This document shows positions 52,200 to 61,925 of a stretch of 64,000 nucleotides of DNA, piece by piece (the first letter of the stretch is position 1; each line of letters opens with the position of its first letter). Source of the DNA: Bacillota bacterium (GTDB taxonomy: Bacteria; Bacillota; Clostridia; Lachnospirales; Lachnospiraceae); the NCBI GenBank assembly GCA_023436225.1, contig JAEZKA010000080.1, forward strand, positions 1 through 64,000, in the 5' to 3' direction. The notes beneath the pieces were generated by a model that saw only the letters and a list, made by a program, of their open reading frames with translations, had not been told where the DNA came from and searched no databases. The position numbers and the translations under genes are program-made.

Positions 52200-53051
52200 A
52201 TGGGAAGGATTAGATTAGTAGCCGACAGTACTTGCGATCTGTCAGCAGAGATTATTAGAACCTATGATATAACAATTATCCCACTTAACATTGTGCTTGG
52301 TATGAATAGCTATCTAGACGGAGTTGAGATTACACCGCAGGAGATATATGATTGGTCGGATAAGGAAAATACCACTCCAAAGACTGCGGCACCGGAGCTG
52401 GGGAAGGTGCTCGAATTGTTACGCCCGATGACAGAAGCGAAAGAGGACATTATTTTCTTTGGTATATCAGAGGAGATGTCGGTCACCTGTCAGGTGGTAC
52501 GAATGGCTGCAGCAGAACTGGAGTACGATCATATCTGGGTAATCAATTCAATGAATCTCTCTACCGGTATCGGGCTTCAGATATTACGGGCAGCCCGAAT
52601 GGCACAGGAGGGAAAGCCGGCAGAGGTTATCGCCAAGGAGATAGAGAAAGCAAGAGATAAGGTGTGTGCCTCCTTCGTGGTGGATACCCTTACGTATCTG
52701 CAGCGCGGTGGCAGATGTAGTGCTGTAACAGCATTACTTGGAAATACTCTTAAGTTGAAGCCGATGATTGCGGTTAAAGATGGAAGGATGGGAGTTGATA
52801 AAAAATATAGAGGAAGACAGCAGTCAGTCATCAGAAACTATGCCAAAGATCTGGAGGAGGAGCTCTTGCAGGCAGATCCATCCAGCGTATTTATCACTCA
52901 TTCCGGTATTGACTCTCTTATTGAAAAGGAAACCTATGATTATCTGGAAGGGTTACATCATTTTAAAGAAATTCTCATAACCAGGGCAGGCGGAGTGATT
53001 TCTAGTCACTGCGGACCGAATACGTTGGGGATACTGTATTATAGACAATAG
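52200..53051 (+). CDS. DegV family fatty-acid-binding protein
   Basis: 283 residues. The N-terminal RLVADSTCDLSAEIIR is the DegV signature; TAAPELGKV and ISEEMSVTCQ in the first domain and FVVDTLTYLQRGGRCSA in the second form the lipid pocket; the end is SHCGPNTLGILYY. DegV (FakB-like) proteins carry fatty acids for phosphorylation by FakA so they can be built into phospholipids. No fakA lies nearby. GTGAGGAGACAAA precedes ATG 52200. A strong terminator follows. Confidence 0.92.
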   Translation: MGRIRLVADSTCDLSAEIIRTYDITIIPLNIVLGMNSYLDGVEITPQEIYDWSDKENTTPKTAAPELGKVLELLRPMTEAKEDIIFFGISEEMSVTCQVVRMAAAELEYDHIWVINSMNLSTGIGLQILRAARMAQEGKPAEVIAKEIEKARDKVCASFVVDTLTYLQRGGRCSAVTALLGNTLKLKPMIAVKDGRMGVDKKYRGRQQSVIRNYAKDLEEELLQADPSSVFITHSGIDSLIEKETYDYLEGLHHFKEILITRAGGVISSHCGPNTLGILYYRQ

Positions 53052-53102
53052 CTTCTTTGTAATTAGACATCGAGCAGGGTTGCCACATAATGAATAAGAC
53101 TT

Positions 53103-53170
53103 GAAAGAAAGATGAATTGACTCCCCTCATACAATGTAGATAAGGGGAGCAATCAATCTTTCTTTCTTTA
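53103..53170 (+). terminator. Terminator after the DegV gene
   Basis: GAAAGAAAGAT...TTGACTCCCCT pairs with AGGGGAGCAA...ATCTTTCTTTC, a long stem with a T-rich end. In the rest of the gap (53171-53382) I see only the ade promoter. Confidence 0.85.
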
Positions 53171-53270
53171 ATTTGCTTCGAGATAGTCTTCTTTTGTTCT
53201 ACAGAAGTCTGCCTGGATAATTCCTTTCAGAGTAAAGAATGATAATTCATTTAAATAATGAAATCATAGT

Positions 53271-53299
53271 TTGCAGAAAGTACCAATAAGGAGTATAAT
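53271..53299 (+). promoter_or_regulatory. Promoter of the adenine deaminase gene
   Basis: TTGCAG (53271-53276), 17 bases, TATAAT (53294-53299). An inverted repeat ATTCATT-TAAAT-AATGAAAT lies just upstream of the -35. No purine riboswitch consensus was found in the leader. Confidence 0.65.
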
Positions 53300-53382
53300 T
53301 GTTATAATTATATAAAAAATAATCTGGTTCGTCCTGTTTTTTGTGTATAGTAAACATAACTCTGAAAGAAAGTGGTGGCATT

Positions 53383-55122
53383 ATGCATGTAAAAGAATTA
53401 GCAGTAGCGAGAGGTATCCAGAAGGCAGAACTGGTCCTAAAGAATGCAAGTATTATTAACGTTTTTACAGAAACGATTGAGCAAGGTGATGTTGCCATCT
53501 GTGAAGGGCGTATCGTAGGAGTTGGTCAATATGAGGGTGAGGAAGAGCTGGATTGCACCGGTAAATATGTGGCTCCAGGGTTCATTGACGGGCATATTCA
53601 TCTGGAGAGCTCCATGCTCAAACCGGTTGAATTTGTTCGATCTGTAATCCCTCATGGAACTACAGCGGTGATTACGGATCCTCATGAGATAGCGAATGTA
53701 AGCGGTCTAGAAGGAATCGAATATATGCTGGAGGCTTCCGAAGGATTGCCGCTGGACATTTATTTCGTGCTTCCCTCCTGTGTCCCGGCAACTGCTTTTG
53801 ATGAGAGTGGCAGTATTTTACTTGCAAAGGATATTGAAGGCTTTTATAAGAATAAAAAGGTAGTCGGTCTTGCTGAGGTCATGGACTTTTATGAAACGAT
53901 CCGTGGAGCGAGTGATATTCTGAAGAAGATTGAGGATGCTAAGGCAGCGAATAAGGTGGTTGATGGCCATGCACCGGGAGTTACCGGTAAGGATGCCTGC
54001 GCCTATGTTGCTGCCGGAGTACAGTCTGATCACGAATGTATTTCACTCGAGGAGGCAAAGGCAAAATACAGACTTGGTCAATGGATTATGATACGTGAGG
54101 GTACCGCAGCTAGAAATCTGGATGCTCTGATGGGTATGTTTATCCCCCCCTATCATCAGAGAGCAATGCTGGTTACCGATGATAAGCATCCCTATGATAT
54201 AATACGGCTGGGTCATATCGATGATATCGTGCGAAAGGCAATCAGTAAAGGTGCAGATCCCTGCATAGCGATCAAGATGGGCACTTTTAATGCTGCTACT
54301 TATTTTGGGTTAAAGGATTATGGTGCTGTAGCGCCGGGGTACCATGCAGATCTAATTATTCTGTCAGATATTGAAAAGGTAACAGTTCAAAAGGTACTGA
54401 AGAATGGTAAGCTAATACTGGATGATAATAAAGTAATAGAAATTAAAGAGCCTGAGATTCGTAAGGAGCTATTAGATAAGGTTTATCACTCCTTCAATTG
54501 CAATGAGATAGTTCCCGAGAATTTTGTAGTGGAGTATAGCTCTGAGGAAGAATGTGATAGGTTCCGTGTAATTAAGATGATTGAAGGCGAGATTACGACA
54601 GAAGAGGTATTTGCACCTTTAGTGAATGGAGAAGCGAAGGTGAACCTGGAGGAGGATATTATTAAGCTTGCGGTGATAGAACGTCATCACAATACGAATC
54701 ATGTCGGACTCGGCTTTGTAACCGGATATGGCTTAAAGAAAGGGGCCATCGCCTCCTCTGTATCTCATGATTCCCATAATATTATAGTGATCGGTACCAA
54801 TGATGAGGATATTGCGATTGCTGCCAATTGCATCCGTGATATGCAAGGGGGGTGGGCAATTGCTCTAAATGGCAAGGTGATCGGTAATCTGCCATTATCC
54901 ATTGCCGGACTGATGAGTAACCTGGATGCTGCGACCTTAGCCAAAAACATACAAGAGATACAGGCACTTGCCAGGGAAATGGGAGTAAAGGAAGGAATTG
55001 ATCCCTTCATGAGCATGGCATTCGTCAGCCTGCCGGTTATTCCAAAGCTTAGAGTAACGACAACCGGGTTATTTGATGTATCCTTACAGCAGAGGGTGCC
55101 TCTTCTGATAAGAAAGGAATAG
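53383..55122 (+). CDS. ade: Adenine deaminase
   Basis: 579 residues, the length of Bacillus AdeC (577). It turns adenine into hypoxanthine and ammonia in purine salvage. Metal-binding motifs of the amidohydrolase fold: GFIDGHIHLESSM, ITDPHEIANV, VVDGHAPGV and the catalytic Asp in LVTDDKHPYDI. The C-terminal domain has HHNTNHVGLGFVTGYGL and SVSHDSHNIIVIG, both characteristic. ATG 53383 is used although its ribosome binding site (AAAGTGGTGG) is weak; TTG 53341 lies within the transcribed leader. It heads a unit with an MFS transporter and a DUF2804 protein. Confidence 0.95.
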   Translation: MHVKELAVARGIQKAELVLKNASIINVFTETIEQGDVAICEGRIVGVGQYEGEEELDCTGKYVAPGFIDGHIHLESSMLKPVEFVRSVIPHGTTAVITDPHEIANVSGLEGIEYMLEASEGLPLDIYFVLPSCVPATAFDESGSILLAKDIEGFYKNKKVVGLAEVMDFYETIRGASDILKKIEDAKAANKVVDGHAPGVTGKDACAYVAAGVQSDHECISLEEAKAKYRLGQWIMIREGTAARNLDALMGMFIPPYHQRAMLVTDDKHPYDIIRLGHIDDIVRKAISKGADPCIAIKMGTFNAATYFGLKDYGAVAPGYHADLIILSDIEKVTVQKVLKNGKLILDDNKVIEIKEPEIRKELLDKVYHSFNCNEIVPENFVVEYSSEEECDRFRVIKMIEGEITTEEVFAPLVNGEAKVNLEEDIIKLAVIERHHNTNHVGLGFVTGYGLKKGAIASSVSHDSHNIIVIGTNDEDIAIAANCIRDMQGGWAIALNGKVIGNLPLSIAGLMSNLDAATLAKNIQEIQALAREMGVKEGIDPFMSMAFVSLPVIPKLRVTTTGLFDVSLQQRVPLLIRKE

Positions 55123-55173
55123 AGATATCGTTCAGTAAAAAAACGGACTGCCTTCGGCAAATAAGGAGAATTT

Positions 55174-56472
55174 ATGGAGAAAATCAGCAGGAAGAATTGG
55201 TCTTTAATCTGGATACTTGGCATGGCAGGACAGCTGTGCTGGAATGTGGAAAATGCTTGGTTTAATACCTTTATCTATGCTAAAATTGCTCCGAATCCGG
55301 ACATCATCTCCTGGATGGTAGGAGTAAGTGCCACCGTAACAACCTTTGCAACCTTTTTAATCGGTACCATGGGGGATCGGAGGGGAAAGCGCAAACCCTT
55401 TATAGCAATCGGATATATCCTGTGGGGTATCTTCACGATTACCTTTGGAGTCTCTGAATTTCTGCCGATCAATTCAGTTTTCGCTGCAGGCTGTTTCGTA
55501 GTCGCAATGGATGCAATCATGAGCTTCTTTGGCTCAGTGGGTTATGACAGCGGCTTTTGTGCTTGGACAACAGATATATCGAATGAAAGTAACCGTGGAC
55601 GAGTCGGAGGTGCTTTTGCGACAATGCCGGTTCTGGCGACTATATTTGGATCCGTGGTATCCGGTATCATAATTGATCAGCTGGACTTCTTTGCATTCTT
55701 TATTATCATAGGAGGCTTAGTATCTGTCATTGGTGTATATTCATTATTTACTCTGAAGGATTCACCGACGCTCCGTGCCAAGAGGGATTCGAAGGGCTTT
55801 TGGCATCAGTTCTTCAGTGTATTTAATTATCGGACGGTGAGGGAGAATAAAGAGCTGTTCTGGGTGTTTGTCATCATGATGGTCTATTTCATCGGCTTTA
55901 ATGTATATTTCCCTTACATCAATATCTATTTTGTGAATTACCTGGGAATGGATTATACCTTGACCGGAATTGTACAGGGACTTAGCTTACTCTTAGCGGT
56001 TCTCCTCACGATACCTGCTGCAAGGTTCATTGATAAAGGAAGAAATACCAGGGTGATTACGATAGCGCTGCTGATTAATGTGTTAGGTTTATCAATGATT
56101 AGTCTCAGCACACAGCTGATTAGCCTGGCATTTGGGATGCTTCTTACAGGAGCCGGTTATGTCATTATTCTTCAGACACTGACAGCCTGGTATAAGAACC
56201 TATATCCGGAGGAGCAGCGGGGACAGTTTGAGGGAATCAAGCAACTCTTCTTTGTCTGCCTTCCGATGATCATAGGCCCTCTTATCTCTAATTTTATTAT
56301 TAAAAACTATGGTATTTATGCCGTGGTAGATGGCGAAGAGGGTATGATTCCGAACGAGCTTCTTTTCGCGGTATCAGCAGCATTAACCTTGGTTACTTTT
56401 CTACCGTTACTGCCGGCGGGAATGCACTTAGCACAGAGGAAAGCAATGAAACAGAACAGGGGGGAAGATTAA
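55174..56472 (+). CDS. MFS transporter
   Basis: 432 residues, 12 membrane helices. It belongs to the sugar-cation symporter-like branch: GTMGDRRGKRKPFIAIGYI carries the A-motif with D-R-R-G-K-R-K, and RFIDKGRNTRVITIALL is its second-half counterpart. The opening NWSLIWILGMAGQLCWNVEN is typical of glycoside-pentoside-hexuronide-type carriers. AAGGAGAATTT precedes ATG 55174. Its stop overlaps the start of the DUF2804 gene (ATTAATG), so the two are coupled. Substrate unknown. Confidence 0.9.
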   Translation: MEKISRKNWSLIWILGMAGQLCWNVENAWFNTFIYAKIAPNPDIISWMVGVSATVTTFATFLIGTMGDRRGKRKPFIAIGYILWGIFTITFGVSEFLPINSVFAAGCFVVAMDAIMSFFGSVGYDSGFCAWTTDISNESNRGRVGGAFATMPVLATIFGSVVSGIIIDQLDFFAFFIIIGGLVSVIGVYSLFTLKDSPTLRAKRDSKGFWHQFFSVFNYRTVRENKELFWVFVIMMVYFIGFNVYFPYINIYFVNYLGMDYTLTGIVQGLSLLLAVLLTIPAARFIDKGRNTRVITIALLINVLGLSMISLSTQLISLAFGMLLTGAGYVIILQTLTAWYKNLYPEEQRGQFEGIKQLFFVCLPMIIGPLISNFIIKNYGIYAVVDGEEGMIPNELLFAVSAALTLVTFLPLLPAGMHLAQRKAMKQNRGED

Positions 56473-57473
56473 TGCAAAAGCAATTTACATGTCCAGGGCC
56501 AGTGCTCAATGCAGATGGTTCACCTAATCCCGGTTATTCCACAAAGAGTGTACTTACATATTCACGCAAAGCCATAAAGGCATCTCCTTTTCGCATCAAG
56601 GAGTGGGATTTCTATCAAGTGACAGATCGCAGGATGTGCATGCAGTTTACCATCGGTCACGCTGCTTATGCCGGTCAGGTGGGCATTATGTTCTTTGATT
56701 TTGGGAAGGGGAAAATGCTCGCAGAGAAGGGAACCCTGTTAGTACTGCCCTTTGGTTCACTTCATCTTCCGGAGAATGCGGAGGAGGATCATGTAATCTG
56801 TTATGATAAAAAAGCGGGAAGGATCAGCTTTACGGCAAAGGGAAATACCAGACATCTTTACTGTAAATGGGGGGACTTTGAGGCGGATATTACCCTAAAC
56901 AGACAAAATCAAAATTCTTTAGTAATCAATGTACCCTTTGATGAATCTCCAAAAGCCTTTTACTATAATCATAAAATAAACTGTATGACAGCGGAAGGGA
57001 CTGTAACCTATGGGGATAAGCAATATTGCTTCTCCCCGAAGGATTCCTTTGGTTTATTGGATTGGGGAAGAGGTGTATGGCCCTTCCATAATGAATGGTA
57101 TTGGAGTAACGGCACCGGATATATAGAGAATAAAATCTTTGGCTTCAATCTTGGGTGCGGCTTTGGCAACACCAATAGTGCAACAGAGAATATCGTATTC
57201 TATGGTGACAGCATCCATAAGCTGGGTGAAGTGGTGTTTGAACGGAGTTCTGATTATATGCAGCCTTGGCATATCCGTGATAGGGAGGGGAGGCTTACAC
57301 TTACATTGACCCCAAGCTATGATCGTACCACAAGAACAAAGCTTTTGTGGGTGAATAATTGCTGCCATCAAATGTTTGGAGAGTTTAGCGGTAAGGTAGT
57401 CCTTGATGATGGGATCGAGCTGAAAGTAAATAAATTGATATCCTTTGCTGAACATGCAGTAAATAACTGGTAG
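56472..57473 (+). CDS. DUF2804 family protein
   Basis: 333 residues. DUF2804 hallmarks: the start with CPGPVLNADGSPNPGY, RIKEWDFYQVTD, and the core FGLLDWGRGVWPFHNEWYW followed by FGFNLGCGFG. The family is soluble, rich in beta strands and related to hydroxyneurosporene-synthase-like (CrtC-type lipocalin) folds; its role is unknown. The start overlaps the end of the transporter gene by one base, so the product probably works on what that transporter moves. Confidence 0.88.
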   Translation: MQKQFTCPGPVLNADGSPNPGYSTKSVLTYSRKAIKASPFRIKEWDFYQVTDRRMCMQFTIGHAAYAGQVGIMFFDFGKGKMLAEKGTLLVLPFGSLHLPENAEEDHVICYDKKAGRISFTAKGNTRHLYCKWGDFEADITLNRQNQNSLVINVPFDESPKAFYYNHKINCMTAEGTVTYGDKQYCFSPKDSFGLLDWGRGVWPFHNEWYWSNGTGYIENKIFGFNLGCGFGNTNSATENIVFYGDSIHKLGEVVFERSSDYMQPWHIRDREGRLTLTLTPSYDRTTRTKLLWVNNCCHQMFGEFSGKVVLDDGIELKVNKLISFAEHAVNNW

Positions 57474-57714
57474 TAAGTATGGTTTAAGAAAAATGCACTA
57501 AGACATAGTGACAATAAATTAATTGGTTGTATATAATACCTACACTGGAAATAATTGAGTTGTTCATGTTGTCGATATAAAACGTTTAAAAAAACTAAAA
57601 TATATTACTAAAAACTAAATTTTAATAGATTTTGACACCCTCCATGTGCTATAATGGATATATTAGCCAATTCCAGGTTAATTATGTCATTATAAATACA
57701 TAGGGGGTATTTTT

Positions 57715-59922
57715 ATGAGTAAGGTGCTAGATGGGAAAAGAAAAGGAAAAGTACCTGAGAGTGCAATAAAAAAGACAGGAAAGCCTGAGCAAGAGCGACG
57801 GAGCTGGATTAAAAGAAAGGTCATGAATGAAAACAGCAAAGGATTGAAGGAAGATTTGGGGAGAAACACTTCAATACGGAAGACTGTCTTTGGTTTCTTT
57901 CGAAGTATTCGTTTAAAAATTCTGGTCGGATTATTAATTCCGATTGTACTATTAGCTTTATATGGAACAATTTCCTATCGCAAATCAGAAGAGGCGATTA
58001 TAACCAATTATGAGAATAGCTCCTTAGATACCATTAATGCAGTTAGTGATTATTTGAATTTCGGCTTTACCGTAATTCAGGAAAAGTCCGGTGAGCTTCT
58101 GTTGGATTCGGATATCGGAGAATATTATAATCGACCCGAAGGAGCTGCTGAGACAAATTATATCAATGCTCGTTATTCCGTTGAAGGTGCGGTTCAGCTG
58201 GTGAAGAAGACCAATTCCTTTATCGCCGGTGTACATATGATTGGTAAGGAAGCAAAGACCGTTTCCACGGAGGCTGCAACACAGGACAGTATTTATGAAA
58301 CCTTTAGTAAGTCTACGATAATAAAAGGTTTTGAAGATAAGTCGGTGAAGTACATCTGGGTAGGAGAACATAAGGATTTAGACGGATTGGTATCCGGTGA
58401 TAAGATCACCTATAGTTCCTCCAACTATGCCTACTCACTGATTCGAGCTATGAATGCAAGAAATGGCTATGTAGTTATCGACGTATCAAAACAAAAGATA
58501 TTGGACATGTTTACAGAGTACAATCTTGGTGAGGGAAGTATCATTGCCTTAGTTACAAATGATGGACGTGAGGTAGTAAAGGGTTCTGAAGATAATGTGT
58601 TTGTAATGCAGAGCTATTATAAAAGTGCAATCGAAGCAGAAGAGACCAGTGGATTTTCATATCAGATATATAACGATAAGGAGTATCTGTTCCTGTACAG
58701 TAGAGTAGGCGATATGGGTGCAACAATCTGTGCTCTGATACCAAAATCCACCATTCTTGAACAGGTATCCGGTGTTAAGACCTTGAACGTCACCTTTGTT
58801 ACGATTGCCATAATCTTTGCTATGATCATCTTAATATTTGTATCTGGAGCAGTCGGTATCGCAATTAGCTTTTTGAGCAAGCGTATTAATCAGGCTGCGA
58901 CCGGTGATTTGACTACTAATTTTGATACAAAGCGTAGGGATGAATTCTTTCATCTGGCAAAGGGAATCGGCAACATGCTTACGGATATGCGTAAGCTGAT
59001 TGGCGTAGTTCAGGAGATCGGTGGTAAGGTAAGCAGCTCTGCAGGAGGTGTATCCGAGAATTCTGAGAAGCTCCTCACCGCAACAAAAGACATCTCTCGG
59101 ACCATTGATGATATTGAACAGGGCAATGTACAGCAGGCAAGTGATACGGAGCAGTGTCTGTTACAGATGGCGAGTCTGTCGGATCAGATCAATCAGGTAT
59201 ATACCAATGCCAATGAAATCGGACAGATTGCAAACGATACTAAGAAGATTGCTGATGAAGGTATTATCATCATAGATGAATTAAATAATAAGGCGAAAGC
59301 CACCACGAATATCACTCATAATGTGATCGTTAAGATACAAGAATTCGAGACGCAATCCCAGGAAATCGGTGGTTTTGTTAATATCATAAATGATATTGCT
59401 GCTCAGACAAACTTACTATCACTCAATGCATCCATTGAAGCTGCGCGAGCAGGGGATGCCGGTCGGGGCTTCGCCGTTGTTGCCAATGAGATACGTAAGC
59501 TTGCCGATCAATCCGTGCATGCAGCAAAGCAGATTCAGAATATTGTTATAATGATTACAGATAAGACGAAGGATACGGTCAATACCGCCATAGAAGCAGA
59601 AAGTATCGTTGGTTCTCAGTCCGATGCCCTAAATAAGACGATCCGTGTATTCGATAATATCAATGAGCATGTCAACAATCTGGCAAGCAACCTCGATAAT
59701 ATATCAGGTGGAATTAGGAAGATTGAGTCTGCTAAGAGGGATGCCATGGATGCAATTCAAAGCATCTCAGCTGTATCGGAGGAGACAGCTGCAGCTTCTC
59801 AAGAGGTTAGCGCAACTGCGGTCAGTCAGATTGATTCAGTAGAACGTCTACTGATGGCGGCACAGGAACTAGCAGCCGATGCGAAGAAGCTGGAGGAGGC
59901 AATCACGATCTTTAAGATTTAG
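57715..59922 (+). CDS. Methyl-accepting chemotaxis protein
   Basis: 735 residues. An unusually long basic cytoplasmic N-terminus (about 60 residues) precedes the first membrane helix (about 65-86). Residues 90-355 form an extracytoplasmic Cache-type sensor; the second helix is at about 357-386, followed by a HAMP domain and the long coiled-coil signalling region with the conserved tip NLLSLNASIEAARAGDAGRG. No C-terminal pentapeptide for CheR/CheB tethering is present. GGGGGT lies before ATG 57715, but the ATG at 57823 (MNENSKG) would remove most of the basic extension. The ligand is unknown. An extended -10, TGCTATAAT, ends at 57655. Confidence 0.93.
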   Translation: MSKVLDGKRKGKVPESAIKKTGKPEQERRSWIKRKVMNENSKGLKEDLGRNTSIRKTVFGFFRSIRLKILVGLLIPIVLLALYGTISYRKSEEAIITNYENSSLDTINAVSDYLNFGFTVIQEKSGELLLDSDIGEYYNRPEGAAETNYINARYSVEGAVQLVKKTNSFIAGVHMIGKEAKTVSTEAATQDSIYETFSKSTIIKGFEDKSVKYIWVGEHKDLDGLVSGDKITYSSSNYAYSLIRAMNARNGYVVIDVSKQKILDMFTEYNLGEGSIIALVTNDGREVVKGSEDNVFVMQSYYKSAIEAEETSGFSYQIYNDKEYLFLYSRVGDMGATICALIPKSTILEQVSGVKTLNVTFVTIAIIFAMIILIFVSGAVGIAISFLSKRINQAATGDLTTNFDTKRRDEFFHLAKGIGNMLTDMRKLIGVVQEIGGKVSSSAGGVSENSEKLLTATKDISRTIDDIEQGNVQQASDTEQCLLQMASLSDQINQVYTNANEIGQIANDTKKIADEGIIIIDELNNKAKATTNITHNVIVKIQEFETQSQEIGGFVNIINDIAAQTNLLSLNASIEAARAGDAGRGFAVVANEIRKLADQSVHAAKQIQNIVIMITDKTKDTVNTAIEAESIVGSQSDALNKTIRVFDNINEHVNNLASNLDNISGGIRKIESAKRDAMDAIQSISAVSEETAAASQEVSATAVSQIDSVERLLMAAQELAADAKKLEEAITIFKI

Positions 59923-59968
59923 AGGATTATCAATAGAAATGGACTTAGTTTAGAATTAAATTTGAGGA

Positions 59969-60017
59969 AGCGCCGGAAATGCAGACTGGAACAAAGGCTG
60001 CGTCTCCGGTGTTTTTA
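59969..60017 (+). terminator. Terminator after the chemoreceptor gene
   Basis: GCGCCGGA...TGCAG pairs with CTGCG...TCCGGTGT, followed by TTTTTAT. Confidence 0.8.
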
Positions 60018-60156
60018 TATGTTGATTGGACTAATTTGCTTCTTTGCAAGCTGAGATTGAACAGTAATTATCAATATAATTAGTAACCTATCCACTATTG
60101 GAAGTCTTTACATATTTTGCTATGAGTGGTAGGATATCAGCAAGGAGGTGTGCTAT

Positions 60157-60342
60157 ATGGCTAAGCTTAGGGAAACTGTCTGTATGTATTATAAAGCAAT
60201 GGGTGAGTGTGCAAAGGGAAGAGAAGCGAACCATCATGGCTACTGCCAAAAGTGTGATAAATATTATCCAAGAGCTAAAGTACATCACATAAACCGTAAG
60301 AAGCAGGAGATTAATAAGATTCGGGAAAAAGAAAGAGACTAA
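60157..60342 (+). CDS. Small Cys/His-rich, probably zinc-binding protein
   Basis: 61 residues, very basic. CMYYKAMGECAKGREANHHGYC followed by QKCDKYYPR (read in two steps: CMYYKAMGEC, HHGYCQKC) gives Cys at about 9, 18, 32 and 35, the pattern of a treble-clef or zinc-ribbon knuckle. Short proteins of this type are widespread as hypotheticals in Lachnospiraceae. AAGGAGGTG six bases before ATG 60157 fixes the start. Function unknown; nucleic acid binding is plausible. Confidence 0.65.
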   Translation: MAKLRETVCMYYKAMGECAKGREANHHGYCQKCDKYYPRAKVHHINRKKQEINKIREKERD

Positions 60343-60491
60343 TTTGTCCATTTATATTAGGTTTAATAATTGGACTAAAAATGAACAGAAGAGAATGCAA
60401 TATGGAAAATGGTGGTCTGTTGAGGAAATAATACAATCAGATGATGAATTTTTCACGAGGGATATTATTGATATTATGAGTAATCTTTCTA

Positions 60492-60908
60492 TTGGTAAAA
60501 TCCGTAGACACGAATGAGGTAGCAAAGCAGCTTGCTATTTTGAATGAACAACTGGCCAAGCAGAGTCGTAATAGAAAGCGGATATTCAAGACTGTATTGA
60601 TCAGTATTGCGACGCTGATTTTGACTAACTTCATCATTTATCTGGCGGCATTCTTTCTCTTCAAATTTAATAAGTCACCCGTTGTAACAACTGATGTTGA
60701 ACTTCATTGTACATTGAAAGGTGAAGAGTACACGTATAGGATAACCTATGATGAGCAGTATAAGATAATTGTAGCAGGCGGTGATGGGTGGATTGCAGAT
60801 CATGTTCAGACAGAACAATATAATGATGCCAATATTTTAATAGCCCAGATCGAAGACTACTTTACTGATCGTGGCGGAACGTGTGAAATAATCGAAGACT
60901 CGCAATGA
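60492..60908 (+). CDS. Hypothetical protein with one membrane helix
   Basis: Up to 138 residues from TTG 60492; there is no convincing ribosome binding site, and the first part overlaps another open frame (60344-60517), so the true start or a frameshift near 60500 is uncertain. Residues 8-35 are helical and hydrophilic (EVAKQLAILNEQLAKQSRNR), residues 38-60 a membrane helix, and the last 75 residues a soluble domain (VELHCTLKGEEYTYRITYDE). No family is recognised. Confidence 0.5.
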   Translation: MVKSVDTNEVAKQLAILNEQLAKQSRNRKRIFKTVLISIATLILTNFIIYLAAFFLFKFNKSPVVTTDVELHCTLKGEEYTYRITYDEQYKIIVAGGDGWIADHVQTEQYNDANILIAQIEDYFTDRGGTCEIIEDSQ

Positions 60909-61160
60909 AGATACTCAATCCGCACTAGATAAAATATACAAGCAAACCGCTTAAAGAATTTAAATATGAAAGTAATAATGGAAACAGTATCTGAATGAGC
61001 TAATATGTAGCGACCATATTCTAATTTGTAGGAGGCTGTAACTTTTCGTAATTTTTATCTAATAGATCATTTAAAGAGATATTATGGATTTACAGTTACG
61101 ATTGCGAATAAACGATTTGCAGTAATGTAGTGATACAAGAATGTAAGGAGGTAATCATAG

Positions 61161-61925
61161 ATGTTGCTCGAAGAATTTGATATTAATAAAAGTGCGGTTA
61201 TTAATGCATTTGATATGATACAGACTATAGAGGGGTTTCCTAAGGTTGCGGTTTCCTGTTTTTCATATGTAACATTTGAAAGGCTACTCAAAAAATTAAA
61301 TGGTGTTCCAATTTCATCTACAGGAACTGCCAATATGAAAATCCCAGTATATAAAGTAATCTATAATGGAGCAGAAATCGCATTGTTTATGTCATGTGTG
61401 GGAGCTGCTGGATGTGTAGCTGTATTAGAGGATATATATGCAATGGGTGTAGAGAAAATTGTACTTTTTGGAACTTGTGGGGTATTAGATGGTGATATAA
61501 AAGACTGTTCCATTATTATACCAAACTTTGCAATGAGAGATGAGGGAACCAGTTATCATTATGCACTTGCATCCGATATAATCCAAGTAAATAATAAGTA
61601 TCAGGATGAATTTATTCAAATATTAGAACAACATAATTGCACATACACGATAGGGAAGGTTTGGACGACAGATGCATGCTATCGAGAGACTCGTGAAAAA
61701 GTAAATAGACGAAAAGATTCGGGATGTATTTGCGTAGATATGGAATGTTCAGCAGTTGCAGCATTGGCTGATTTTAGAAAAAAGGAAGTCTTTCAGTTCT
61801 TTTATGCGGCAGATAACTTGGATAATGAACAATGGGATGCTCGAAGTCTCTCAAATTCAGCAGAAATTTTAGAGAAGGATAGGGTTGCTGTATTGGCTAT
61901 GGAATTGGCTGTAAAACTATTATGA
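61161..61925 (+). CDS. Nucleoside phosphorylase
   Basis: 254 residues of the PNP/UDP phosphorylase family. The phosphate and ribose sites are seen as MSCVGAAGCVAVLEDIYAMG and LFGTCGVLDGDI, and the family motif near the C-terminus is CVDMECSAVAALADFR, whose Met-Glu binds ribose. It cleaves nucleosides with phosphate to base and ribose 1-phosphate; uridine- or purine-type cannot be decided. AAGGAGG precedes ATG 61161. Its stop overlaps the start of the broken isomerase gene (ATGA), so the two were once an operon. Confidence 0.87.
   Translation: MLLEEFDINKSAVINAFDMIQTIEGFPKVAVSCFSYVTFERLLKKLNGVPISSTGTANMKIPVYKVIYNGAEIALFMSCVGAAGCVAVLEDIYAMGVEKIVLFGTCGVLDGDIKDCSIIIPNFAMRDEGTSYHYALASDIIQVNNKYQDEFIQILEQHNCTYTIGKVWTTDACYRETREKVNRRKDSGCICVDMECSAVAALADFRKKEVFQFFYAADNLDNEQWDARSLSNSAEILEKDRVAVLAMELAVKLL

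Noticed and set aside
53171..53382. Purine riboswitch before adenine deaminase
   Set aside because: The conserved loop sequences of the purine aptamer are absent; only a promoter and a short inverted repeat are seen.
57601..57660. TTGACA with TATAAT before the chemoreceptor gene as a normal -35/-10 pair
   Set aside because: They are only 12 bases apart; the TGCTATAAT extended -10 alone is the likelier signal.
60344..60517. Open frame of 57 codons from TTG 60344, overlapping the start of the hypothetical gene at 60492
   Set aside because: Weak start signal and no similarity recognised; it may instead show that the gene at 60492 is frameshifted, which I could not settle.
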